Positions 24,201 to 37,909 of a stretch of DNA of 64,000 bases are shown here, piece by piece (the stretch's first letter is position 1; every line of letters starts with the position of its first letter). Source of the stretch: Paramacrobiotus metropolitanus (lineage: Eukaryota; Tardigrada; Eutardigrada; Parachela; Macrobiotidae). The notes beneath the pieces were generated by a model, which did not search any database, had not been told where the DNA came from, and saw nothing but the letters and a program-made list of their open reading frames with translations. Where the stretch lies: NCBI RefSeq assembly GCF_019649055.1, contig NW_026570306.1:372001-436000 (forward strand), in the 5' to 3' direction. The translations under genes and the position numbers were made by a program.

Positions 24201-25664
24201 GCACAGCGGAGCAGACTCTTGCAATCCCGACAGACCGTTAAGGATCTCCATCAGCGCTTTACAACAGCTGCTGGCTTCGGTGTGTTCCGTAGCAAATCGA
24301 TCAACGCTCGTTATGCGAGTCTGATGAAATTTTTTCAGTTCGGATGAAAACTGAAGACTAGAGTACCATAAAAGGTCCACCGGTCCACCAATTCACCAGT
24401 CCACCGTCCGTCCTAGCCTCTGACCTTGCACTTGAAGAAAATTTGTACGCTACAACCACGCGCACTTGTACAAGCAGTTTTTATTTACATACACCGTTGA
24501 AGATTTGTCAAGTTTTGCAGTACCGCATCGCTCCCAGGGAACAAATTTCTTCAAATGTAGGTTAAAACTTTAAAAGTGCACTACTGTGACGCGTAATATT
24601 GTTCATATTGTTAGTGTTCTATACGGGTAGCAAATGGTTTATACCACAATTGAAGGACCTATAATTATATCCTTTTTTTAGAGTGGGCTACCGCGTTGAT
24701 CTATCCGACCGGACTGCCATTCGTAGAATTTGAAAACGAATGTTTTTTTTTAAATTGGAGATTTTTAAAACGAACCAAATTATGAATGTTGGACTTCTGC
24801 GGCTAATGTGCCAGATCAGTCATTCCATTTTTGCTAATAATTATTACTAACTTATCATAATAAAATTAATTAAGCGCACAAATACCGGTGAAACACAGTA
24901 CAAGGATTTATAAATCCTGGATTCCACACTTATAGGAACTGCACTAATGTATCAACTATAGTAGAGCAGTTGATATCTAGTACGTAGGCACGGTACACAG
25001 TACAACCGATTTGGCCTAAAAGGTCAGAAGTCCTTTCGGGACGCTGTTTCTGGAAAGATTCGGGATCCATCCATTCGGGAAGTTGTTTCTGTAGGGATTC
25101 GGGATCCATGCTACTATCCTAATCCTACTGTTTCTTCAATGTTATGTAGATGTCCTCGCTGAAAGACATGCCCATCTAACGCCGGGCACTAAAGAATCGT
25201 ATTTACTACAAGTGGGTGGATCGTTGACTGCCTGTCATTTATCTGCCGCTATGTACACAGGTGTTTTACGTGTTTTACGCTCGGACGCAGCTATCGCAAG
25301 CATGGATCAAGCATGCCATCAAACACTTCAGCAAAACGTGACACCGAACCGGTTCAGCGAACCAGTTTCCTGGCAGCTCAGATGATGTACTCGTAGTATT
25401 CGTGTTGTATCATGTATGTGTTGAATTCTATCTACTGTATGTATTGTAAGTTGTATGTTTGTACTCGTATGTTTGTTTGTATTGCACCAGCTCATGTACC
25501 GGCAGGAGCATTGGTAACTAATATCACTCGTCGCGTCAGCGCGGCACTTCTGCTGCAGCATAGGTTGGAACTTGGAATGTGACGGCGGAAACGAAGCGAC
25601 TAATTGGTCATCTAGTGAAACTGAGGCCGATGGACAAAAGATGGATTTGCAGGTCATTACCCTA

Positions 25665-26409
25665 GAGCTAGCGGCGTCCTATTATTTTGTCCACCATTCA
25701 TTTTGTCCACCGTTCATTTTGTCCACCGTTCATTTTGTCCACCATTCATTTTGTCCACCGTTCATTTTGTCCACCAATCATTTTGTCCACCATTCATTTG
25801 GTCTACGCTTTTTATATTTATTAATAAATAAATACAGTATTACCACTTACCAAAATTAATTTAATATTAATTACAATAACACACACAACAGAAACGGTCT
25901 GGGCGTAAGATGTAAGCAGCTACTCGTAGATGTGCTTATGTACTGTAAATCGAACTCATCCGTGTCGCTTGCTTACCGTTTGCTTACCGCTGAATTTCGA
26001 ATATACAGCTGCGCAGAAGTAGTCTGAACTAGACACAGCGGCAGTATTAGGTACATTACCGCACTCGATATTGTTGCAGCAACGGCGCAGAATTTTGCAA
26101 TAAAAGAATGTAATATCTGCCATATAAACTGAAATCATAGATATGAATGTGTGTACACGTTCTTATAGTACGTGATACTTATCGGTTTACTATGCGAGGT
26201 TATCAAATTCATACATACTAGCTTTGTCTTATAAAAAATAAAAACACCATACTTTTCAAATTTTATCGTGAACGAAGTGTACGGCGGACAAAATGAATAG
26301 TGGACAAAATGATTGGTGGACAAAATGAACGGTGGACAAAATGATTGGTGGACAAAATGATTGGTGGACAAAATAAACGGTGGACAAAATGAATAGACAC
26401 GGAGCTAGC
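25665..26409. mobile_element. Foldback/MITE-like element with iterated 16-bp terminal arms and 8-bp target duplication
   Basis: Left arm 25684-25799 is about seven direct copies of the 16-mer CATTTTGTCCACCGTT (GTT/ATT/AAT variants). Right arm 26283-26394 is the same motif inverted (GGACAAAATG units). The outer ends are similar inverted sequences, and GAGCTAGC is present as a direct repeat at 25665-25672 and 26402-26409, consistent with an 8-bp target-site duplication. The 480-bp centre has no recognisable transposase. This resembles foldback (FB-type) or non-autonomous hAT-type elements. It is absent from the corresponding part of copy 2, so it inserted after the duplication or was lost there. 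Confidence 0.82.
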
Positions 26410-27162
26410 TTGTGGACTGCTGGTGGCGAATTTGATCACTCACTTCCTATAGCAATACTTCGCTGAGGAGCAACAGGCACGTGTGCATCGAGCTCGCCAA
26501 AACGGAGGTCACGGCTCTGTGCATGGAGCTATAACGGGCAGAGCGGAGCGCCTTGGCGCTGTAGATGAGCCGAAAGGCTTGTGCGCACTCCTTGTTCACA
26601 ACGTCGACCTTGTTGATTTTAGGACCACGTGGGATGACTCTCGTTATCAAGGTAAAACGCGAGTGTGTTACCAACGTTGCACCATTTTTTACACCATGCT
26701 GATTAACACATAATGGCGCATTAGAGGATGCAAGGTTGCTTGTCTGACCAGCCGAAACCACCAAAGCGCGTGAATGACGACGCGGTGTTTATCGATGAGG
26801 TATACTTCTATTGGAAATGAGCACAAGGAATGGGATTCAGAGTTCGACATAAATGCCCCTGAGTTTTTTTTTTCCAAACGTATGCGCATGGTGATCCTCG
26901 ACCGGCTTTCACTTATTGCAAGCCGTTTCCAGCAAATTCAAATTATCGGCTTGAGTACAGTATATGGATGTACATCGGCTGACACGAACGACAATACATC
27001 ATGTTTTGTGCAATTAACGACACGACAAGCAATCTCGAAGTGGTTTGGCCCTTCTAAATTACATGAGCCTCCGTGACCTGCAAGCCAGTGCAGTATAAAC
27101 AGTTGCCAGAAGTCTGAAGGAGATTCTCGACCGGCAGAAGACAAGGACAGATACTTTCCCAC

Positions 27163-27480
27163 TTGTATGAAAGTCAACTTGGGAGCGGCCAAGATAAAAG
27201 GCGAAGCACGCGGATACTGCTGGTGGCCGTCGATGGACAGAGACGTAGAACGGGCATCCAAAGAATGCCGTATGTGCACGAACCGTGCAGCAGAGACGGA
27301 GAAGGTTCCGCTGTCTCAGTGGCCAATACCCGACCGACCATGAAGACGCCTTCACGTTGATCTCGCGCGGCCGTTTCATGGCATTATTCTTTTCGTCTTG
27401 GTTGATGCGATGTCGAAACAACCGGAAGGGGCGTCGATTTTGAAACTCAACCAGAGTTGCAGTGATCGATGCTTTGCTGG
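27163..27480 (+). pseudogene. Gypsy integrase remnant (zinc-binding end and start of core), copy 1
   Basis: The plus-strand reading shows YCWWPSMDRDVE and CRMC (the WWPGMD..IE and CxxC landmarks of the integrase H2C2 region). After a stop come LHVDLARPFHG and VLVDAMSKQPEGA, the start of the integrase catalytic core with its first Asp (HVDxA.PF.G). Stops and frame losses break it, and a palindrome replaces the second catalytic segment. A chromodomain-like or tail segment (NHIRP-type) follows near 27.8 kb, then a proline/threonine-rich tail open to 28276. Non-functional as it stands. Confidence 0.75.
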
Positions 27481-27488
27481 ATATACCG

Positions 27489-27558
27489 CAACGCGCCTCA
27501 AGCAGTAACTGGAAAGTCGCTCGGGAGCGACTTTCCAGTTACTGCTTGAGGCGCGTTG
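27489..27558. repeat. Perfect 34-bp palindrome with 2-bp centre
   Basis: 27489-27522 and 27525-27558 are exact reverse complements around a GG centre; the arms begin CAACGCGCCTCAAGCAG. It lies inside the copy-1 integrase remnant, where copy 2 keeps ordinary integrase-like sequence. It is either a real foldback junction or an assembly/chimera artefact. Confidence 0.9.
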
Positions 27559-29799
27559 GCGAATGATTTCTTGGCCGGAAGGAGAAATAGACCCTGGGTG
27601 TGTTAGTTCAAGTGCGGCTGACCACGGCTGAGAAGGACAGAGAGCATTTCCGGTAAAATTTTGACAAGCATACTAAGAAGAAGGACTTCCGGTTGAACAA
27701 TTTGGTCCTGGTGCACTATTATCATCCGAACCGCACCGTGGATTGGATCAGCCGTAAGGTGATCAAGCATGAAATTCGGCTGATCTGGGAAGTCCGCGGA
27801 AATGACCTGGTCTGAAGAAAATACGCTAACCATATACGTCCGTGGCAGTGGTTAGGGCCGGCAGAATACGCGGAAACAGAATCACCGAAAGGTCAATCGC
27901 CCTCGAAAACACTGACAGCACTTCCACAGTCAAACGTAATCGAGAAGTCAGTTTCGTCTTAGCGCATACGCCGTCGATGCAGCCACAAGCACAGCCGAAA
28001 ACGAAACTACTGCCGGGAATACAACCAATTGTCCCGGCTGTCGCAGAAGCGACGCTGCCAGCACCTGATACGCCTAAAAACGTACAGCCAACAGTTTCAG
28101 CACCAACAGAGATGGCTAATAACGCGGAAGCTGTAAAAACGAAACCAGCGAAAGCAACTTACAAAATTGACAAAGCCACCCAACCCGGGAAAAGCGCGCA
28201 GGAGTGGAAGGACAGCACGGAGTCCCTCCTAAACTGTGCAGGAATGAAATTTATTTTTTTTAAACAAGTTCTGTGAGCGGGAACTCACGGGGGAAGGTGT
28301 AGCACATATTAGCCGAAACAGTATAATGTTGTACAAGCTGTGAGATACAGTTCAGTAAATAAATTACGAATGTGCCAGGCTCTGAAACGCTACCGAAAAA
28401 AATACGTATTAGTACTTCACGGCACTAGTTTAGCCACGGGCCACTGGTGATTCTTAAATCAGCCTCTTATGGCATTGGCTTTCAGCTCAGAACAGTCAAA
28501 TTTAGGGCAATACCTGCGCTACCGACATTGCTCATATGAAAACAAGCACGTAATTTACTGTACTGTAGCAACTTAGCAAGCACGTACGCCTATTGTGTAG
28601 GACTAATTATCAGTTTTCGTGCCGCAACGTACAGGTTCTTAAAAATCATCCCTAGACGGCTAGACTTACAGATACTTTGCAATTTGTCGGCTAATTAACG
28701 AGGAAACTGGAGCCGCTTCGTTGGCCTTGTTACTTGCTGTGCTAGCACCGCAAAGCGTACTCGTGCCTGTGACGATTAAGCACTTCATAAAATACATCAT
28801 ATTGACGATTCCAAAATTATAGAGTTACGGGAAGGTTAGTGTGTAAAAACTCCCATACGTACCTTTCGAGATGCGTCAGTCAGCGCGTGCAATCCGTGCA
28901 TAAAGATAACTGTATAGCGTAACAACATAATATGTAGGAAGTAATTACAGAATCTTCTTGGAGCATTTTATCCACTGTCTTCGACAACATTTCGTCTTCT
29001 CCGGAATAATGACAAAATCAACCGCTCGCATAAGTGTCAGCCAAGAAACGCTGATGTTGAGACATATCGCTTTCATCCTGCAGTAGAACAAAAGTATGCC
29101 GCATAGCAATTACACGATCCCAGGGCTTGATACGTAGCTAATTATTCCCATATTTACGAAAACAAACTGTAGTCCAAAGGGTAACCAAATATAAACAGAA
29201 AAATGTAAGACAGTAATACTGTTACTGCTGTACGCGTTAGTATTATTAACTGGTGCGTAGATTAATCGTATTCTTGCTCAGACAAAGACTTAAGTACTCG
29301 ACTCTAACAGTCACACTGGCGAATGCGTCCGCTGAAAATGCAAACAGAAAAAACTGTCACATAAAAGCCATTCAAAGCAAGTGGTCGACCTTATGCTGGA
29401 GTACTTACAACGACTGTGAAATGCGACGTGCGGCATGCATTTTGCTCAGTGCTTAGCAACTGCGCCATAAAGCGGATTGAAAATGTTGTACAGTAAAGGA
29501 CTACTACAGCTTTGATTATACAACAGCTACGCAAACAACAGCTATACGAACATTTACAGATACTTATTATGACGTTCCAGCGGTAAGTGAATTGGTGAGC
29601 TAATTTTACTATTGATTGGGAATGCTATTGCACTGAGGTTGTGCTGTCACACATGCGTACATCTGTGTGTAAGAATAAAGCATAGCAATAATAATGATTC
29701 AATCAAAAATGGAATCTGTATAACAGCAAAGGTATAAGCAGACAATTTTTCAACAAATACAGGCTGAAATGCGCGGGGGTCGGTAAAAGGGTTTTACTC

Positions 29800-32700
29800 C
29801 GAAACGTTTTTATTTGGAAAATTGTACACTGCTGCGACAACGTTTTCATTATAACCGAGAACTTACCGCTGTCGCGAAAGACAGTACGTATATACAGAGC
29901 GTAGGCAAGAGAATAATGTGTTACCGGTATCGGAACTACAACGTCACGAGTAATAACATTTCCATCCGAAAGCTGTCTGCTGAAAATGCATTGTCTCGCG
30001 TATCGCGGTTCATGGCGCGCATGCGCTGTCCAGTAATGGTAAAACAGAAAAACTATAGAGTCAGATTGAATCCACCGTATTTCTTTAGTACCTACAGACT
30101 ACAGTCCTTCTGAAGTACCTATTCTTTTCTTTAGTACCGTACTCTTCTTTAGTACAGCAGTCCGTTTGCACACTTAGAAGATGATCTGCTAAATTTTTTA
30201 GTTATGTGCTTGTGCATATACTTGGCATTGGTTAATTGAAGCAGACATTTCCATATCAAATGCTTTGTCATGTATTTGTATTCTGCACTGACTGACCAAC
30301 CTAAATAAGTGTACAAACTCACCAGTAGTACGGATGTGGCAAGCATACGCACAAAGCAAACAGTTTCCGTTTTGAGCAGACACCAAAACTGCCGTTGTTG
30401 GCAGTTTTCGGAGCTGCCGAATACGGAATCCAGTGCATTACCATTCAATACGATGGATACAGCGTGGCATTGAAGTGTAGGGATTACTAATTTTGCCACA
30501 ACTAATTATTTCAGTCTACGATAAATTTATAAAATCATCGTATTAACGTCGAAAAGACAGGCCAGTTCTACTCTATCTCATGTAAAGTTCTGGAGTAGTT
30601 ATAGCAGAGGTGTTGTCCGATAAAGAGATCGCGATTTCCGACACACAACTTGTTCTGCCATCACTGAATTATTGCAGTATCTTTTTGGTTGAGAAAAACC
30701 TTCAGTTTCTGTTGGGAAGAATCACGAACATCAAAACAGTCCCAGAAAATCCTGACTGGCGTCGTATAGCATCCACATCCATGCAGTACCGTGTGAGTCC
30801 GGTGTCGCGCGACACTGATACCAGCTTCGCCGAAAAGAACGACAGAACGTAACCGATTGGGATAAAAGCCATCGCTCGCATCGATCTTTTAGACTATTCC
30901 GGTAATAGTTACTACTTTGGCAGTAAGAGGAAGCGTTTTCCCATTTGGACACACTGACGAAAGCCGGTCTCCTCGGTGTTGAAAGGTTTTCTGAACGTAC
31001 ACATGCTGAAGGGCGAAAAATGTCATCGGGACGAAGAAGTCCGGTGCATCAGAAATGTATGGGAGAACTCCACTGTCCAGTGTCCATTACATCCGGATGG
31101 CGCCCATCTTCAAATGTCTACGCTTCTCAACCGCCGTCTGTTTGCAAATTCAACTACCGTTGCCGTTCTATCCCCAAGGTAGGTCTCATTACCACGACGG
31201 ATAGCGTTCAGTTCATCTGCCACTCGCGGAAGATTTTTTTAGCGCTGTGGTAAATGACAGGGGCTGCTCACGCCAAAAGGATATCAGGGATACAGTGACA
31301 AGCGTTTCAGGCATTCGCTACACAGTAGTAAAAGAAGTGTGGGAAATCTCAGTATTACAGCCAGAAGCGTCAAGATTGCGGCAACGCCGGAGCTAAAGAT
31401 TTCCAGTCGGGACAACCCTTGATTTGCCCAAAACGAAAAGAATTTTGGATTCTTTGGAATTCTTAAACTAGCGTCCTGCTAAGCATTTTTACTACATAAG
31501 AGGTCCACCAGGAACAGGAAAGTCTACGGGCCGCCTCTATCTTCACATTTTACACCGTACTGGATGTTTCCTAAAGAGTTAACTGGATTCGGTTGCCCGA
31601 AGACCTTACGCAGAGGTAAGCATTGATTTCTTTAATGGGAAATCGAAAACAGGAATTCGTTACTGTAGCCATCATTTCCTAAAGAAAATTCAGGAAAGGT
31701 CAGCTACCTAGATTGGCCTGTATGGATCGGTTATGGCTTATAAGAAAGGTTAGTCTCGTACAGAGTGTAATAATTTCGGTCGCCTTTATGCAGCGTATGC
31801 CAAAGCCTGCAGCGTAAAGACATAGGACGCGGGCATATCTTTGTATGGCACTATTTATTCTCCTAGTTCCTGCATATACCATTAATCATGTGTTCGCCGG
31901 GAGCGACTATACCTTGCTAACCGGAACTAAAGGCAGACACCTGGCAATTCTATGCAGCATTAGCTAGGACTCCCTCCTGGAAAATCTCGTCATGATCATG
32001 GATAACCATGTCATTTCTGCGCCAAAATGACCAAATCTTACAGGATCCCCTCAGGGCGCCGTATGACCACTAATGTCCAGCAAAAGTATGGCCAAGGACC
32101 CTGAGCAACGTATCCAGTATGAATTCCAACCGCGTCATAAAGAAGTTTAAAAGACGTTCCGTTTTACTAATAATAAAATTTAGAGCTAATACGAGAGGAA
32201 AACGCGACAGTAAGCTATCTTTCATTCGCGGGGAAAAAATGGAAGAGGAAACTGCCAAAACTGGCACTGCAATCACGAAGCACGGACGCAGACAAGAAAA
32301 CCAACCGGTCGCACAACGAATACGCTACTATAGCATTGGCTTCGTTGAAGCGCTTCCATATATGCTCAGAGGCATATTTGCCGTTGTTCCCCACCCGGAT
32401 ATGACGGGGCTGCTGTTGGTTAAATTAATGGAGCCTTATCACAAAACCTCATGTATAATGACGATGCTAAGGATGCTGATGAATGAATTGTTGTGTTGTA
32501 CATACTGTTTTACGTACCAGCCAGGAGCGTTTATGCAGTTCTTTAGTCTGCTTGAATTCAGCTCCTTAGCTGCTTATAAAAGTACGGCTATTAACTCCCA
32601 ATACATATGTGACAAGTTCCGGTTCAGACAATGACGTATCCTGATGTCCGCTTGGTTTACTGAAGATACCGCGAGGCATGTGGTGCGACCAGTACCTTTG

Positions 32701-35700
32701 AATGCTAACCCATTCAGTTTCTAACTCCCGCCGCTTGCGTAACCTTGCCTCGTTTGTCTACCGGAATTCCTCCTTTCGGCTGCTTCATTTGCAAAGATCC
32801 GGACCACTACGCAAACGTATGACCCCAGCGTACTGGGATAAGTCCCGCTATTCCAGTTCGAATGCACCTGATACGCAGAACCTTACCACTACACAGCAAA
32901 CAGCGCTCACTCAATGCCGTTGCCATTTGTCGTGATTACTATAACGACGGTCACCACGGAGTGTGGTGTACGTAAATACACGCACATTACTCGGTGTACA
33001 AGTCAACAGTGCCAATAGGAGCAAGACAGCGACCGGTCGAGTCAGTGGTACACTTTGTGACCGTCGGTACAGCAAGAAAACGGACGCTGGGCATCCTCGA
33101 CCTGATGGACACGAAATCTTACATTGCAAGTTGCAGCATGTTACTGTAGACCTTTATTCAAGATACTACACGGATGCGTGCTTAAAACTCCGATTTTCAC
33201 AAATCTTTGATGAAGCGCGGTTGAATCTGACTGATTTTGAGGTACGATTTGTGCGGGTGGCATCTCTCGGTACATGTACGTACGGCTCTTAAAGAGCTTC
33301 TACAAGCAAATGCATCCCTGATTACTGCTTACGGGGGTCTCAGGGTTCACATTCGCATTTTTATCTACATATACAGCCTCACACAGTCAGCGTGCATATA
33401 TCGTCATAGAAAACTGGGGACCTTAATGTCTACAGCGTCCGAAACTGAATGCCAAGTAATGCTGGAATCAGATGATGGATGTGACTGAACATTCAACTGC
33501 TCATTGGCGATTGTCTGTCGGCATCTTCTTACTGTGCGATAGAATTCACTAGTAGGAAGCCGTTTGCTGGGCTTTTTAGCCATAATGCCTACCATAAAAG
33601 GTGGAATCGACAGAACTATGTCAGCAAGAAAGCTTTTCCGGCACTCCATCACTTCCTAAATCAAACACTGGATGGCAAAAACTACTACGACATCGTCGAA
33701 GAAGAGAACCAGGAACCAGCTTGTGGTGTTCTTGTAACCTTCGAGTATTCTTATACTTTCTATTTTGCAGCGGTTGTATTGCTGTGTACTTCTGGTCGTA
33801 CTTCCTACTCAGTTATCGTGCCAACTGGCTACTGTCGACATAACCTTGTATCGTACTTCATACTGATCCCAAGTTACTGAAGGTCAAGCAGATGTCAAGA
33901 AATTAGAAAACTAACCATACCCTTTGGATGCTTTTCTTAAAGACAACACCGGCAAAGGATCATAGTACGTACAAGGCTGCAGCGCTGTAAAAAAATCACG
34001 GACAGCATCCAGAAGGTAAATCCCAAATCTACATACTGTTTCTACAATGTAACGTACATGCCTTCGCTGAAATTATATGCTGTACATGTGTGTTACGGAA
34101 ACGTGTTTTACCCCCGGGAAGCAGCTATCGCAAGTAAGTTGACCAGGATGTTTTCTGGACCGTTACACATGATACCCGTAAGACTTAAGCGAGCGGTGCC
34201 CAAAACATAGAGACGTCAAAAGCGGTCTCCCTGCTACCCCAATGGCCACCGCGTTTGTTGGCCAGTTGCAGCACATAGCAACGATAACAATGTATCTTTA
34301 ATCTCGTACAGATACAGCTGAGCTCATGATTTGCAGATTGCCGACAGTCGGCATGCTGGTGATCCTCGGCCGACTTCCACTTATTTCAAGCCGTTTCCAG
34401 CTAAATCAAATTCTCTGCTTGAGTATACTGATGTACATCGGCTGACACGAATGACAAAATACATCATGCTTTGTGCGATCACCGAACACGACAGTCAATC
34501 TCGAATTGGCTTGGCCCACATCTTAGTGGACCCTCTCCGTATGTGGACATTGTAGATTTGATATTGGAATCCGCTGCAGAAAACTTTTGTGGATAACCAG
34601 TTTTTAAAAAATTAATTGTTTTGTTCCGTTAATGAGTTGCCGTTTTTTTCGGGATCGGTTTTTTCAGAGATAAAGCCGCGTTTTCGTTCTAGAGAGTGTT
34701 GAAAGTTGTTCACTTTCAATGAGCGATCTCGCCAATAAATATTCGTACAAGTTGGCGACAAACTGGCGTGAAGGTAATACAGTACTTCTGACATAAACGA
34801 ACTGTATTCCCAAAATTATCATACTACGACAATGACTGACGAAAGAACGCTAACTACCCTGTTGATTCGGGCCAGATAAAATTATGTGGACCTCGTAAAG
34901 ATCACACTATCAGAACTTTGTGCAGCTTCCAAAGGTTCCTGACACGGGGGAGCAGAAGCTGGTCCCTCTGAACGCGTTAGGCGTGGAAGCCTGCGAAATG
35001 TACATGCCGTCTGCCTGCCTAAAGACCCAGCCGACCACAGGCTGAACGAGGTGCGCAAAGCTGGAGAAGGCAAATGTAAAAAAGATTCTGAAGTCCACAG
35101 AATGGACAAAGTACTTTGCGCTAAATCAGGAAATGGTGAAACACTCCTAGATTTCGCGAATAGGCTTTGTAAAAGGCAAACCCCAGTAGCTTTCACTATT
35201 CGACGGACTATGGAGACACCTCCATGTTGATTTCGCAGGGTCGTTCCATGGCACCATGCTTCTCGTGGTAGTTAATGCGATGTCGGAGTGATCGGAAGCG
35301 GCGTCGATGCAAAAATCAACCACGGATGCAGTGATCGATGCTGAAACTGTGAATCCTGAAATTGTATCGGGTAATGGCGAGCAGTTTGGCGGATTCTGTC
35401 AGCAGTATGACATCAAACTCTGCCCGCCGAGTTGTTACTTGGCCGGAAGAAGAGATCGAGGATGGATCTGTTAGTTCCAGTACTGATGGTCACTGCAGAG
35501 AGCGACCGAGAGCGTCTCCGGTGAAATGTTAACCATACAAAGGAAAAGGACTTCCGGTTGAACGATTTGGTTCTGGTGCGCTACTGTTGTCGGAACCGCA
35601 CCGTGGACTGGCTCAGTAGTAAGCCGATCAAGCATCAGAGTCGGCTGATCTGGGACGTCTTCGTGAACGAGCTGTTCTGGAGTACTGTACATTTCTCCCC

Positions 35701-37909
35701 GTATGAAATCAAGCACATACTGTACTGTACTACAGCAAGCACACATGACTTTTGTACAGGACTCCTCATTCGTGCCGCAACGTAGAGGTCATCCATCGTA
35801 AAAGTCATCCTTAGACTTACTTTGCAATTTGTTGATTAATTAACGAAAAAATTGGATTCACGTTATTGGCCTTGTTACCTCTGTGTATCGGCGCAAAGCG
35901 TGCTCGTGCCTGTGATGATTAAGCATTTATATAAGCAAATCATACTGACGATTTCTAGATTTACACAGTTGCGAAAAGAAGTGATTCAAAACTTCCATGA
36001 GTACTCGTACCTTTGGAGAAGCGTCAGCCAGAGCGCGCAATCCGTGTATAAAGGTACCTGTACAAGTTGTACAGTACAATTCGTAACAACATCATAGCAG
36101 TAATTATGACAGTAATTCTTGCAGCACGTTATCCACTGCCTCCGACAACGTTTGGTCTTCTCTGGAAAAATAACAATGTCAGGCTTGTCAGCCAAGAGAC
36201 GCCGATGTTGAGACATATCTCTCCCATCCCACAGTATAACAAAAGTATGCTGCACAGCGGTTGCACGATCACAGGATCACATGCCTACAGTAATTATTGT
36301 CATATTATACGAGAGTAAACTGTGGTTCAAAGGTAACAAAATAATTAAAAAGAAATCTTTAAGGTAATAATAATGTACGCAGTTAGCAGTACTAACAGGT
36401 GCCTAGATTATTGTTTAGACTAAAACACTGGACTTTAACTGCCACGCTGGCATGCGTACGGTGATAATGCAAGCAAGCCAAAATTGTTGCATAAGAGTCC
36501 TTCCAAGCAAGCACTGGTTATGCTGGAGTCTGGACTCTGTAGGATGCTGGCGTATTACGACTGTGAAATGCGGCATACATTTTGCTCAGTGCGGCAGTGC
36601 CTAGCAACTGCGCCATAAATGTACAGATAGAGCGCATCGAAAAACGTTGTGCAGTACAAGCTTGCAGTGCAGTCCGGTAATTTCTGACGAATCATACAGC
36701 TAAATATACAACCTCACGACGTAGAAAAGTGGCAGTTACCATAGCGCAAAACTTCGCGCTAAATATGTGGCATCTGTACCTTTACGTAGAAATTTACCGG
36801 ACAAGCTTGTACTTATGTAACGAGTATACTTCTTAAGAACCAACTTTTTTATTATCACGTTCTTAACGGTAACTGAACTGGCCTACTAATTTTACTACTG
36901 ATGTAGAATGCTGTTGCACTAAGGTTATGCTTCGTAGTTCGTGCTCTAAAACATGCGTACATGTTTTAAGATAAGAATAAAGCACAGCAAAAATAATACT
37001 TTACTGCAACAGAAAATGGGCTGCATACTAAAGATCTCCAGCATATAAATGCGAATAATTCTATAATGCACGCGTTTTAGGAGTTCGTTCGTGCGATGCG
37101 CCTCATAGTCGATTTTCAGATTTTGTAAGCCGAATTTATTTAATAATTGGAAAGCTATGAGCATTCCAGTCCGAAAATTGTGCATCGACTGTTGTCAATG
37201 CAGCGAATTTTAACAACAGCTCACCGCTGGCGCCGACAGACGCAGCCTGGAAAAGAGTACTACGTAGACGAAAGAATTTGACAACGACGACGATTTTATG
37301 ATTAATTGCACTTTCATCCTAAACTCTATCTGGAACATTCTCAAACAGTGCATTCTATCGAGATGCGGCACGTCTTCGTTATAGGTGCAAAAATCAAGAT
37401 GATAAAAAGAACGAGGCAGCGACAGGGGTATTTTCCGTAACTGCATTTTATTGCCGTATGTCGCGGCAATTTAGGGACGAAGAAATTTCTAGTGTTTTTT
37501 ATAGTTACTGTAAGTGTATCACCAAACTTTGTTCGCTTGTTGATTCACAAAATACAGTGTACTACTCTGTATGTCACTACGTATAAAATATCTTTATTCA
37601 CAATACTCGTACATCATGCACACCAGCGAGCACCACTCCGTAAATAAAATCGACTACGTACTGTGCATAGTTGCATGTACAAGTACATATTGCTTAACAT
37701 GTCAGTACCTACGCAAGTACCTGATAATTTACTGTACTGTCGATGTAAACTTGTCTTTTCACAGATTCTAAAATTCGTTACGCATCTGTACTTTACCGAT
37801 CACGCTTGTAACTGCAAAGACACACCATAATATGGGGTTTGAAAAGTTTGTCCCGAGCAAAAGGCTTCCGTTTTCAGCAGACACCAAAACTGCCAACAGA
37901 CAGTTTTCG
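29800..37909 (+). mobile_element. Decayed Ty3/gypsy-like retrotransposon, copy 2 of the tandem pair
   Basis: Collinear with copy 1. The LTR-like start is at 29.8-31.1 kb, with GATAAAAG at about 30860 and a TGGCGCCC primer-binding-site-like octamer at 31098-31105. Integrase remnants lie near 35.2 kb, and a tail region at 35.46-36.3 kb is alignable to 27.6-28.9 kb. It has no foldback insertion and no palindrome. The part 32.2-34.3 kb has no recognisable motif beyond its match to copy 1. All frames are broken. Confidence 0.72.
35195..35800 (+). pseudogene. Gypsy integrase core remnant, copy 2
   Basis: The plus-strand reading has HVDFAGSFHGTMLLVVVNAMS (first Asp of the core), then, past a stop, SGNGEQFGGFCQQYDIKLC, which corresponds to the SDNGxQF segment with the catalytic Asp changed to Gly. 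Several stops follow. The downstream segment to about 35.8 kb matches the copy-1 tail. Clearly non-functional. Confidence 0.72.

Larger units (their letters stand above)
21345..29760 (+). mobile_element. Decayed Ty3/gypsy-like retrotransposon, copy 1 of a tandem pair
   Basis: About 8.4 kb that matches 29.8-37.9 kb in the same order at many places (for example 21841 with 30361, 25134 with 34041, 26890 with 34362), with roughly 10-20% divergence by eye. The 5' part (21.3-22.4 kb) looks LTR-like, with TATAAAA at 22314-22320 and a CGGCGCCC primer-site-like motif after it. Integrase remnants lie at 27163-27480. No intact frame survives. It carries later insertions: a foldback element (25673-26401) and a palindrome (27489-27558). 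The stretch 23.65-25.6 kb has no recognisable coding motif. Confidence 0.75.

Noticed and set aside
25572-25859. Open frame with a repeating FVHHSFCPPFILST-type peptide, and its mirror at 26135-26371
   Set aside because: Translation of the 16-bp terminal iterations of the foldback element, present on both strands; not a protein gene.
32119-32634. 171-codon plus-strand frame in gypsy copy 2
   Set aside because: No recognisable domain; it starts in sequence shared with copy 1 where the frame is not kept, so it is not under coding constraint.
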